A stretch of 64,000 nucleotides of DNA. Origin: Micractinium sp. NFX-FRZ. Its lineage: Eukaryota; Chlorophyta; Trebouxiophyceae; Chlorellales; Chlorellaceae. This document shows positions 23,270 to 33,387 of the stretch, piece after piece; position 1 is the first letter of the stretch, and each line of letters begins with the position of its first letter. The notes below the pieces were generated by a model that saw only the letters and a program-made list of their open reading frames with translations, was not told where the DNA came from and did not search any database. The translations under genes and the position numbers were made by a program. The stretch spans positions 1-64,000 of the forward strand of contig JAPTJF010000063.1 of assembly GCA_029339195.1 (NCBI GenBank). Reading direction: 5' to 3'.

Positions 23270-24125
23270 TCAGAGCCCCTCCAGCAGCTTGCCCCAGTCT
23301 GGGTTTGATGGCGACCCTGCCGCCACATACCGCGCCTTCAGCTCCTCTAGCCGCCCCGTGCTGCGATGGGTGTAGGACAAGGAAGCATTGCGATAGCAGT
23401 TGGTGGTTGAGATACATCGGTCAGCCCTTCTAGCGGAACTGTGCTGCAGCGGCACCTGCTCAGGTTCAGGTTCAGGGGCCAGAGCAGGGGTGGGTTGTGG
23501 TGGGAGGCGGACCAAGCCAGCCAGGGAGGGGCGGGTGGCCTTCTGCCCCACCAGCCATCCTGCCCTAGCCGCAGCCCACCTGATCGCCTTATGCTCATGC
23601 AGTCTGAAAGCGCCTTGAACCCCTGCTGGCAGTCAAAAAAACCAACACGCCCCCGCCGCCGCTCTGCTGAGCACGAACAACTTTCCAAGACAACCACTCA
23701 CGGGCTCGGCCCAGAGGGAGCGCCGCTGCCCCTGCGCTCCCACCCCCACCCCACCCCAGTCTTTGGGATGCCCATAGCCAGACGTCAGCCGCCCACCCAC
23801 CCACTCACTGCATGCTCATGCAGTCTGAGAGTGCCTTCATCTCCTTGCGGCAGGCCCACGCCACCGACAGCACGCGCCCCGTGATGCACTCGGCGTAGGC
23901 ATCCGAGTACACCTTGCACTCCTGGAACCCCTTCTGCTTTAGGCGGTAGAACAGCGCTGCAGCAGGTGGGGAGACACACGAGCATGGGCAGGGGGAGCAT
24001 GGGCAAGTGCAGCAATGAAAGCAGGCGGCAGCGGCGGAAGCGGCGGCGGCGGGCGGGTGTGGCCACCCCGGCTGCCTCTGGCGCTCACCCTCCTCCACCT
24101 TCTTTGGCAACTCCACCGTCTCCAT
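23270..24125 (-). CDS. CMC1-like: Twin CX9C protein, CMC1-like COX assembly factor
   Basis: Small CHCH protein of the mitochondrial intermembrane space; CMC1 family members help assemble cytochrome c oxidase. Three exons are phase-consistent: 24125-24089, 23956-23809 and 23360-23270; 91 aa. The central exon carries two CX9C motifs, C-KVYSDAYAE-C and C-RKEMKALSD-C, the substrate pattern of the MIA40 import route. The C-terminus reads TGRLEELKARYVAAG then SPSNPDWGKL, matching the CMC1 layout. No cleavable presequence is seen, as expected. It is head-to-head with TIM14. Intron 2 contains a partial second copy of exon 2 (23593-23640, CQQGFKALSDCMSI), a candidate alternative or dead exon. Confidence 0.85.
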
Positions 24126-24530
24126 CCTTCCCGCCGCCAGGCCCGCCTGTAGGTGCTGCCAAACGCGAGAAGCTTTGTTGCACACTCGACCCAATCGCTG
24201 GCACTTGTCTACGATTTCTGAGGCGTTGTGTGATTGTCAAAGTGCGTAAACAGTGGTGCCAAACGAGCCAGGGTGGCGAAACTGGGAAACCTGCTGCGGC
24301 ATGCTGTGCTAGCTGGCCAGCTCGAGAGCCTTCGGGCTTCCCAACCGCAGTCCCTGCTATCTCCACAATTAGTGTTCGTCAATCTAAAGGGCACCGCAAG
24401 TGCGAGCGCGCAACTTTTGGAGCTCTAGGAGTCTCTCTGGCATTCTTCTGCACCCTTCTGGTAGCCTGAGCACCAGTCCGTTCGTTCATCAAGAACCAGA
24501 AACCCAGCCTAGCGCCGCGCTTGGGCCAAT
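24126..24530. promoter_or_regulatory. Shared divergent promoter of two mitochondrial genes
   Basis: 405 bp separate the starts of the CMC1-like gene (-) and TIM14 (+). Both products work at the mitochondrial inner membrane or intermembrane space, so co-regulation is plausible. Confidence 0.5.
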
Positions 24531-25847
24531 ATGGTGAGGGGGAGGGAACTTGCTAGGAGCTCTTCCTCCTGCGGCAACCCTCGTGCTCAGCCACACGCAC
24601 CAGCTCGGTTGGAGCGTGACAGCCCGCTTCTGAGGACCGTCGCTGCTGGCGACTCTCTGCTGCCGCTGCCACTGCCGCCGCCGCTGCCGCTGCCGGTGGT
24701 GCCTCCCAGCACGCCGCCACCTCGCAAGCCCCTCACGCCACTTCCCTGCTGCAGGCGACGCCGCTGGTGGCGGGGCTGGCGGTGGGCGCGGCTGCCTATG
24801 GCGCTCGCGCCGCGCTGCAGGCGTTCCAGGCCTTCAAATCTGCGGGGCCCCGCATGCGGCAGTTTTACAAGGCGAGCGGGACAGGGAAGGGGGCGTGTGC
24901 CTGTCAGAAACGAAGCAGCGGAAACAGCATACAAGCCAGCGTGGTCTGGGCGTGTTTAGCGTGAGGAGCAGCTACGCGTGGGCCTGATGCGAGCTGCCAA
25001 TTGTGACTTCCGCCCATGCTCATCTGCCCCACCTGGGCGCCCCAACCCCCGCCTGGCGCAGCTGCCCTGTCTACCCCTACCCCTGGCCTTTCCTTGTCCT
25101 GCAAGTCCCCTGCAGTTGGGCTCTGATATGATTCGTAGAGAGGCAGCGGCCGCCGTGTCCAACCTGGCCCCCCAACCCTCTCCTCCCCTGCTGCTGCAGG
25201 GCGGCTTCCAGTCTGAGATGAACCGGAGAGAGGCGGCGCTCATACTGGGGGTGCGGGAGAGCGCACCCGAGGAGAAGGTGGGCAGGGAAGGATGGGACGG
25301 AGTACTTTTTTGTACCTTTGCAGCCGTCAGGGCAAGGGAGGGGGCTTGCAGTGACACGAGCAGGGTGTGGGAGGCGGGGCCAGGGAAGGGAGGGCGGGGC
25401 CAGGGGGAGACAAGGCGGGGCTGGGGAAGGGAGGGCGGTGCTGGGGTGGAGCAGCGGGGGCAGGGCAGGTAGGGTGCATGGTGCAGCTGCACTGGCCGGC
25501 CGCGGGGCGCACGAAAGGCTGCAGAGGCAGGCGGGCGGCTTACGCGGCCTGCGTATGAATGGTGTCGGGCGGGTAGCTTGCCCTGCTCAGCGTCTGCCTG
25601 CTGCCGATTCCTTTGGGATGCAAGCGCGCCATGGCGCCATCAAGCACATTGCGTGCACCCTTGCTTGCTGGCAGCCCTTGTGACACGCCCTGCGCCCTGG
25701 TTGCCCCCGCAGGTCAAGGAGGCGCACCGGCGCATCATGATTTCAAACCACCCGGACGCGGGGGGCAGCTCCTTCATTGCAGCCAAGGTGAACGAGGCAA
25801 AAGACATGATGCTGGGGAAGAAGCGCGGCGGCGGCAGCATCTTCTGA
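24531..25847 (+). CDS. PAM18: TIM14/PAM18, J-domain subunit of the import motor
   Basis: J-protein of the presequence translocase motor that stimulates mtHsp70 at the inner membrane. The model is ATG alone as exon 1 (24531-24533), then 24755-24871, 25200-25277 and 25713-25847, all in phase 0; 110 aa, the plant length. The protein starts MATPLVAGLAVGAAAYGARA (single membrane anchor). The J-domain follows: GGFQSEMNRREAALILGV, EAHRRIMISNHPDAGGSSF with the essential HPD, and NEAKDMMLGKK. Intron 2 appears to use a GC donor (AAG|GCGAGC); no GT site keeps the frame. A decayed copy of the exon 3 start (SDMIRREAAA, about 25118-25150) lies just upstream of the true exon 3. Confidence 0.93.
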
Positions 25848-27748
25848 GCCAGGCCAGGCACGGCAAGCGGCTGAACGGCGCAACGACGTCTAGGCCAGTT
25901 GTGGCCGGGGCGGCGCGCCGCATCACATGCAGATAGCCAGGCTCCTTGAACACTGGACACCCTGCACCAATAAAGCCGCTCATGCTGGGCACTCGGCGCG
26001 GCGGTGGCAGCTTGTTTGGGGGACCCCAGCGCCACCTCCCTCCCCACTCCTCTTGGAATGACCTTACGGGTCCTACAATTACCTTTGGGGCCCCTCAGTC
26101 CATCTTCACGTGCCTCCGGCCCCGCGCCGCTTAACCGTGGTGCTGTGGCATTCAGCACCCGCGCACTCGGCTGACAGCGCGCGCCGCCTGCGCTGCAATG
26201 CCTGCCACGCAGCCGGCTGGCCTCGCCTGGCCGCCTTGATTTGAAACAAATGACAGACCCCGCGCCGGCCCCGCCCGCATGTTTCATGTTTGTTGCCGCC
26301 AACCACCCCCTTTGCTTGACGCCCCATCCCGACTCTCTGGCGTCCCCTGCTTCCCCCTGCTCCGCTCCCCTCCGCTCCCCTCCGCTCCCCGCTGCACCTC
26401 CCCCACTGCAACCAGAGCGCGCACAGCGCCGCTGGTCCACTGATTGCTGGCCCATGCCACGGCTGGCACTGAGCCGCCGCCCCCACACAGCTGTAAATGT
26501 TGCAAGCTCTGCCGCCTGCAGCATGGACGCACAGCCCCGCGTGCCGCGGCTGGCCGCCCGCTGCATCACACAAGTGTTGCGCTGCAGCGGGGGCGGCAGT
26601 GATGGGCAGGGTGGCAGGCACATGGAGGGGCCAGCTCAGAAGCCCCCCAGAAGCGGGACGTGCTGAGCTGGCGCCAGGTCACAGAGGATCTGCTTGGCTT
26701 GCCCTGGCATCCAGCTGGCTTGCTTTGCTACCCCGCTTTGAAAACAAAGTGAAGGCATGAGGCCTGCGGCAGAGGGAAGGCGGCAACAGGGTGGCTGCCG
26801 CCAGCCATCTCGCCCTGCAAGTGGATGGGAGCGGGGTTCTGTGGCCCTTCAGCACCCGCCAGAAAGACAGCTGACTGCCACAAAGGCATGAACATTCCTC
26901 GTTACAGGATGGCATACTATGCTAGTAGCGGAGAGGCTGTGGTGGGCAGCAGGGAGGTGCAGGTGGGAGGGCGGGGAGCTCGTGGCAGGCCAGTGTAGGA
27001 GCAGATGAAGGGCACTGTCAACAGGTGGACGCCACAGCCTCGTCTGGGTCAGGCACAGCAATGCACACACAAGCTATGGTGCCTAGGTGGCATGTGCAGG
27101 CGAGGTGCCCTCTTTCGCGCATCCCGCAGCAGCCAGCCACGGCATGCGTGTTCAATGTTCAGGTATGAGCACGGCGCGCTGCGCTGGCGGCAGGCGGTGC
27201 TCCCCGCCCCCTGGGGGGCTGCCGGTGGGCACCCCGCCCCTGCGGTGCAGTTCCCCTGCGGTCCCACGAGTGCCAGGGGTCAATTTCCTGCAGCAAACTA
27301 CGAAATTTGCATCTGAGAACAGCCATGCGGTTCCACTAATGTCGATACAGGGTGGGATGGGGTTTAAGGAGGTGCCAGAAATGCGCAGCGCTGCAGATAC
27401 TGCCGGGCTGGCGGGCGGTGTGTTGCCGGCGGTGGTGGGCAGAGGTCTTTCGACCACCCCGGCCAAGGCCGGACCTGTCGCTGCCTGCTCCAATTATTCA
27501 CACAGTGAGTGGGGCTTGAAGAGCCCTCGACAGGGCACCTAGGGTGCCCAAATCCCTGTGACCGATAGCACGAGCTGAGCTGTCCAGCTCAGCAATTGCA
27601 CGAGTCCCGGTGTACTCCGGTCAGCCGGGCTGCGACGTCTTTTACAGCCCAGAGAAGCTGGCCTCACGCCCAGCGTCATTTCTCTTGACTCTCCACCCCC
27701 CTACCGCCCGCTTGCGCAGGGTCTGCATCAATTGCCGGGCTTTAAACC
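25848..27748. other. Intergenic stretch of about 1.9 kb
   Basis: It holds the TIM14 3' UTR and the promoter of the SP-rich gene. A CTCCGCTCCC repeat occurs three times at about 26360-26390. Open frames on both strands are low-complexity and lack motifs. Confidence 0.45.
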
Positions 27749-30287
27749 ATGCCCAGGCTCGCCGTAGCGGGCTGGCGCCTGGCGACCCTGATCGTCGCAG
27801 GTATGATGGTGATAGAAGGAGGCGGGGTTCGTAAGTGTGTTACCATGCCGGCCTCATGAACGGCCGTGAACGTGGGGGCGGGCGCTGCGCAAGCCGCAAA
27901 GCCTTTCTTGCATCCAGTCACAAAGCCATCCTCAACGCGATGCGCAGGCCTGTGCGTCGCTGTGGCCGAAGGGGCACCGCACCGGCTGCGGTGAGTGACT
28001 GGTGGGGTGCGCCACTCCCGGGCGGCCGCCGCCTTTGCAGCTGCCAGCCGCCAGCATCAGAGGCCCCCTGCTTTCCTGTTGCCCCAATACATGCATCATG
28101 TCTGCTGCTGGAATGGGACAGCACAGTCTGTTGCGCTTGGGACTTTGATGACATCTGGCCTAGTGGGCTGTGCCGCCACCGCCTGGCTCCGCCACAGTGT
28201 GTGCTGCAACGACACCGGGCGCTGAGCGGCCCACCCTGCCCGCCCTGTCTTGCAGGGCGCAAGGCCGCGGCCTGCTGCAAGCCAGCCCGCCTCCCCCGCC
28301 GCCCTCCCCCCCTCCCCCATCGCCCCCGGCCCCCCCGCCCCCTCGCACCACGCAAGCGTGAGTGGCCCCGGGCGCATGCTGGCTGGACATGCCCCCCCAA
28401 TTGCGTGCTGCTGGCACTTGCAAGCCCTGGAGGAGCGCCGTCCGGGTGCCTGGCGGGAGCCTCACCACACGCTGCCCCCCCCGCCCTCCTCTGTATGTAT
28501 GCAGCCCCAGGCCTCCGCCCTCCCCCAGGCCGTCCCCGCCCCTCCCCAGGCCTCCCAGGCCACCGCCCCCGCCTCCCCAGTCGCCCCCACCGCCTTTCCC
28601 TTCGCCGCCCCCACCCAAGCCCTCGCCGCCCCCGCCTCCCCCCCCACCTTCCCCGCCACCACCATCACCCTCCCCTCCTCCTCCGCCCTCGCCGCCACCC
28701 CCGGCGCCATCCCCGCCGCCCCCGACGCCTCCCAATCCCTCTCCCCCGCCCCCACCACCACCCAGCCCATCTCCACCACCCCCGCCGCCGCCTCCCAGCC
28801 CAACGCCTCCGGAGCCGTCTCCTCCCCCGCCCTCGCCACCCCCACCCGCCCCCCCGCCGCCACGGGCCTCCCAAAGGTGCGCACTGCCTGGCAAAGGAGG
28901 CAACAGGCTGTCAACGCATGTCAGCAGCTGCACCCGCTTGCCAGTGCGTGCTGGCCTGAAAGCTAGCGCTAACCCGCAAGCCTCATGCCGCCCTCTTGCA
29001 GCCCGCGCCCCCCTCCATCCCCGCGTCCGTCCCCGCCCTTCCCCAAGCCACCACCGTCCCCAAGCCCACCCCACCCGTCGCCGCCGCCTCCGTCTCCATC
29101 ACCGCCCCCACCCGAGCCCTCTCCGCCCCCACCTCCACCCCTGCCCTCCCCGCCCCCACCATCGCCCCCTCCTCCTCCGCCGCCCTCGCCGCCACCCCCT
29201 GAGCCTTCCCCGCCGCCCCCGCCGCCTCCCAACCCCTCTCCCCCGCCTCCACCACCGCCCAACCCATCTCCACCACCCCCGCCGCCGCCTCCCAGCCCAC
29301 CACCTCCGGAGCCGTCTCCTCCCCCGCCCTCGCCACCCCCACCCAACCCCTCGCCGCCTCCGCCGCCACGGGCCTCTCAGAGGCAAGTCCCAAGGACTGG
29401 TTTCTGGCAGCCACAGGCACCACAGTAGCCGTGCACAGTAACTTACTTTGGGCGCTCTGTGCTGCAGAACTTCCTACCCCATTTGGCATCCTGGTCAGCA
29501 GCAAGAGGGTGTACGCCACATGCCCAATGCCGGTGCTGGTGTGTTCACATCTGCCATCACGCATGCCACCTTTGCCCTATAATGCAGCCCGCGCCCCCCT
29601 CCATCCCCGCGCCCGCCGCCGCCCTTCCCCAAGCCACCACCGTCCCCAAGCCCACCCAATCCTTCGCCGCCGCCTCCCTCTCCCTCTCCACCCCCTCCCC
29701 AGCCCTCACCACCCCCACCAAATCCTTCTCCCTCGCCGCCTCCCCCTCCTCCACCACACCCCTCCCCTCCCCCGCCCTCTCCCTCCCCCCCTCCCCCGCC
29801 TTCCCCTCCGCCGCCCTCACCCTCGCCACCGCCACCCCCACCGCCCAGCCCATCTCCCTCACCCCCCTCACCGCCTCCCAGCCCACCACCTCCGGAGCCG
29901 TCCCCTCCCCCACCCTCGCCACCCCCACCATCCCCTCCCCTGCCTCCGCCGCCACGGGTATCCCAGAGGCAAGTCCCAAGGAGTGGCTTGTGGCAGCCAC
30001 AGGCAGTGCTTTGGCCACCGATGGTGGCTCCATGGTGGGGGGCTCTGCAGAGCTCTCCACCCCTCCCATCCTCCTGGCCTGCGGCACAAGGTGGTCCCCA
30101 TGTGCCCAATGCTTAGTGCACATGTATTCACCCCTACCATCCCCCCTGCTTCCTTGCCTGCAGCCCGCGCCCTCCGCCGTCCCCGCGGCCTCCGCCGCCG
30201 ACCCCGAGGCCCCCGCGCCCTCCACCACCGCCCCCCAAGCCCTCCCCGCCTCCCCGCTCCCCTCCCCCTCCCGTGCTGGCTGGGTGA
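27749..30287 (+). CDS. Secreted SP-rich wall protein built of modular exons
   Basis: Probable hydroxyproline-rich wall glycoprotein (pherophorin-style rod). Phase-consistent exons: 27749-27800, 27948-27990, 28256-28357, 28505-28876, 29002-29382, 29588-29968, 30164-30287; about 480 aa. Exons 1 and 2 together give a signal peptide (MPRLAVAGWRLATLIVA, then GLCVAVAEG). The remaining exons are almost pure SPPPP, PEPSPPPP and PNPSPPPP text. Every module after exon 2 begins with one base completing a codon and ends after two bases, so internal exon lengths (102, 372, 381, 381) are all multiples of three. Most modules begin SPRPPPSPRP and end PPPRASQ or similar. Exons 5 and 6 end at AG|GCAAGT, a GC donor. 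The last exon may stop at 30285-30287 or splice at GG|GTGAGG to a further exon near 30411. The globular domains usual in pherophorins were not found. Confidence 0.75.
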
Positions 30288-30490
30288 GGCGCGGCTCTAC
30301 AGGAGGAGCCCAACCCACTCCCTAGAACACAGGCCATCCCCGGCAGGCATCCTTGGGACCCCCGCCGGCTCCCCTGCAGCCCGGCACTGCTGGGTGACTC
30401 GCCTTTCTACAGATGCAACACACGCCCAGAACCCAGGCGCCGTCCCCAGCAGGCCACCCCCAGACCCCAGGCAACCCCAGCGATCCATCC
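30276..30490. repeat. Tandem duplication of about 110 bp at a wall-gene 3' end
   Basis: GGCTGGGTGAGGCGCGG then CTCTACAG at about 30278 is repeated as TGCTGGGTGACTCGCC then TTTCTACAG at about 30391, with related CCCCRGCAGG text in each unit. Each unit carries a donor-like and an acceptor-like site. Confidence 0.55.
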
Positions 30491-31496
30491 CCAGTTATCC
30501 CCAGAAACCCGCGCCGCATTCGAAGCGTCCCCACCTGCCCGGCTCAAGAGCCCATGCCCTGGATCAAGTTGGCACTGAGGCGCTGCACCACCTCCCTGCC
30601 TCAATGGTGTTGGGGCAGGCAGTGTTGCACTCTCGCCACGTAAACCAACAACATAGCCTATAAATGTTGAGGAATGGAAAGCAACCTATTAGAGGTCATA
30701 CATTATAGAAGCTGGCCGGCACCGGCATGTAATATCATAAATTGAACCCATGCCAGGCCCTGTGTGCGTGTCATCACAGCGCTGCCGGCCGCTGCTGCAT
30801 ATTGTTATCCCTACGTCTCGCGCACCTTGTAAACAGACATGAACCGGCAGGGTATGCAGTTGCTGTTGACAGACAAGCAGGCGGGGTGCAAAATACGTCA
30901 CAGACGTTTCTTGCTGAGTATCCCAGCTGGGGGCAGTGGTTGCTCCGCCGCCTGGCCAGGGGAGCCAAGGGCAAAACAGGCCTCCGGTTGGGCTCCGGAC
31001 GGGATGCACGACCTCTCGTCTCTTCTCTCCGTATCAGCCCCGGCTCGATGCGCTGAGATGGAAGCATGTAATTCGGCGCATTCGAACTGTCCGGAGTGAC
31101 AGAGAGCTGCGCAGCGGCCGGCTGTGGTCCTCGTGTAGTGAGCGGACACACCAGTGAGGAGGCATGTCACAAGCAGCGTACTCGGCAGCTGCACGTGACA
31201 GTTCGCTTTCCGGAGAGGGGAGGGCGCGCCTGTTGCTCAGCCTGAAGCTCGGTCGTCATTGCAGGACATAGCTGAGGCTCTGCATGCATCTGTGCACTCC
31301 AGCCCCAGGCCGGCCGGCAGGCAGGCGGCTGCAGGCCTCTGCCTACTGTCCCCTGCAGCTAGATTCCTTGCCATTCCCCCCCCCAAACATCATCCCACAG
31401 GCCCCACCTATATGACCGCGCTCGGCGTATTGAAACCAAAGGGACCATGCCAGAAATCACAGGGAACAGGCCACGTCAGGCACCGACACAGCACAC
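30491..31496. other. Convergent intergenic space
   Basis: This lies between the SP-rich gene (+) and the stop of the large Ala/Gln-rich gene (-). It is locally less GC-rich (30650-30760). No gene is supported. Confidence 0.45.
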
Positions 31497-33346
31497 TCAG
31501 CCGCTCCCACCCAGCACTGCCTCGAGCCGCTGCTGCAGCTCCGGCGGGGCCGTGCCAGGCCCAACTGCAGGGCTGCCTCCCATCCCATGCTGCACCGCCT
31601 CTGCCACTGCCGCCAGCTGCGCCCGCTGCCGTGCCAGCGCTGTGCCGCCGCCAGGGCACAGCGGCAGCGGCAGCAGCTCCAGCAAGAGCGCGCTGGCTAG
31701 ACCCACAAGGCGCTGCCGCACCGCATCTGCCTGGCGCGCGCTGCCCCACACCAGTGGCAGCACTGGCTGCTGCTGCTGGCCCCATGCTTGCTCGTGCGGG
31801 GCAGGCGCGACCTCCGCCGGCAGCTGCTGGCGGCACTGCCGTACCAGCGAGGTGAGAAGTGAGGCCAGCAGGGACGACAAGGGAGCGCTGCCCGGGGCGC
31901 CCGCCAGCAGGCGCAGCATGTGGGCGCACGCATGCTGACACGTCGCCACCGCAGCCGCTGCCGGCACCGACAGCAGCTGCTGGCTTGCGCCGGGGCTGCC
32001 CCCGACCAGCACCGCTGCTGCTGCTGCTGCCGCGAGAGCCTCCACTGCTGCATCTGGGCCCGCCGCCGGCTGGGCTGCTGCTGGCAGGGGCGCACCCACT
32101 GTTGCTGCTGCCTCTTCCTCATCCTCGCTGTCTGGCACCAGGTCGACGTCAGCATGGCTGCACCTCGCTGGCACCAGCTCAGCGCCAGCGCCGCCACCCG
32201 GGCCAGCAGAGGAGGCAGCAGGGACTAGGGGCTCAATCAGGCCTGCCAGAATGGCGCCTTCTGAGCTGCCTCCCGCCCCTGCTGCTGTTGGAGTCAGGAA
32301 CAGCATGCAGCACAGCCTGAAGGCAGCGTCTGCACCGCCGGGGGGCAGTAGGGCGCCGCTGGCGCTGGCCGCGCTGCTGGCTGCTTCGAGGGAGAGGAAG
32401 GCCGGCAGGGGGAGCTTGCCTGCAGTGGGGCAGCGGCGCGCAGACGCAGGTGCGAGTGAGGCAGGTGGGCTCGTGAGCACTGCGCTGCCCGAGCTATCCA
32501 AGGGTGTGCCTCAGTTGCCGCCAGCGCCCAGCTGAAACCCGCTTCAGAACACAGCAAGCCAGCGTGGTACAAAGCAAGTACATGCCTACCGCTGCAGCCC
32601 GGGTTTGCGCTCACCTGCTGCGGCAGCCAGGGGCGCTCCACAGCCCGACTGCAGCGCGTCGCTGCACACCTGCAGCACCTCTTCTGCAACAGCTGCCTCC
32701 TCCTCCTCCTCCTCTTCTGCTGTTACCGCCGTTGTGCCCGTGGCCCAGCCCTCCAGCCGCTGCCGCTTGGGTGCCCTGCTGCTGCCAGCAAGGCCGCCCC
32801 CCGGCAGCTGCTGAGCCACCGAGAGGCGCAGCAGCAGCCACTGGTGCAGACGCAGGGCTGCGGTGCAGGCTGGGAAGACCAGGTGATGCACGAACTCCCC
32901 GCTGTAGCCTTCTGCTGCGGCAGCTAGCGCAGACGCCGGCTGCCGCCAGCGCAACAGCAGCTGTGCCGGTAGCAAGCCGCTTGCACTGGTCATGTCGCCC
33001 GGCAGCAGGGCGTAGCTGGGAAAGTGGGACAGGCAGCTGATGTGCGCGGCTGCCACGTCAGCGGCCCTGGCCATGGCGTGCGCGCTGCCCAGCGGCAGCC
33101 CATGCAGCACCTGCTGCAGCCACAAAGGGCCAGGCACTTGGGCTGCCTCTCCTTTGCTGCTGGAGCTGTGCTGCCGCCACACAAACAGCGGCTGCAGGGC
33201 CGCTAAGATGCCGCCAGATGCCTGCGCCCGACCACCGCCGCTGCCCACGTGCTGCCGCCCCTGCTGCTGCGCGTGCAGCGGCTGCACCAGCGCTCCTGCC
33301 ACCGTGCAAAGCATGGCCGCCGCCTCCAGCCGCTGCCTGCTGCTAA

Positions 33347-33387
<41 letters not shown>

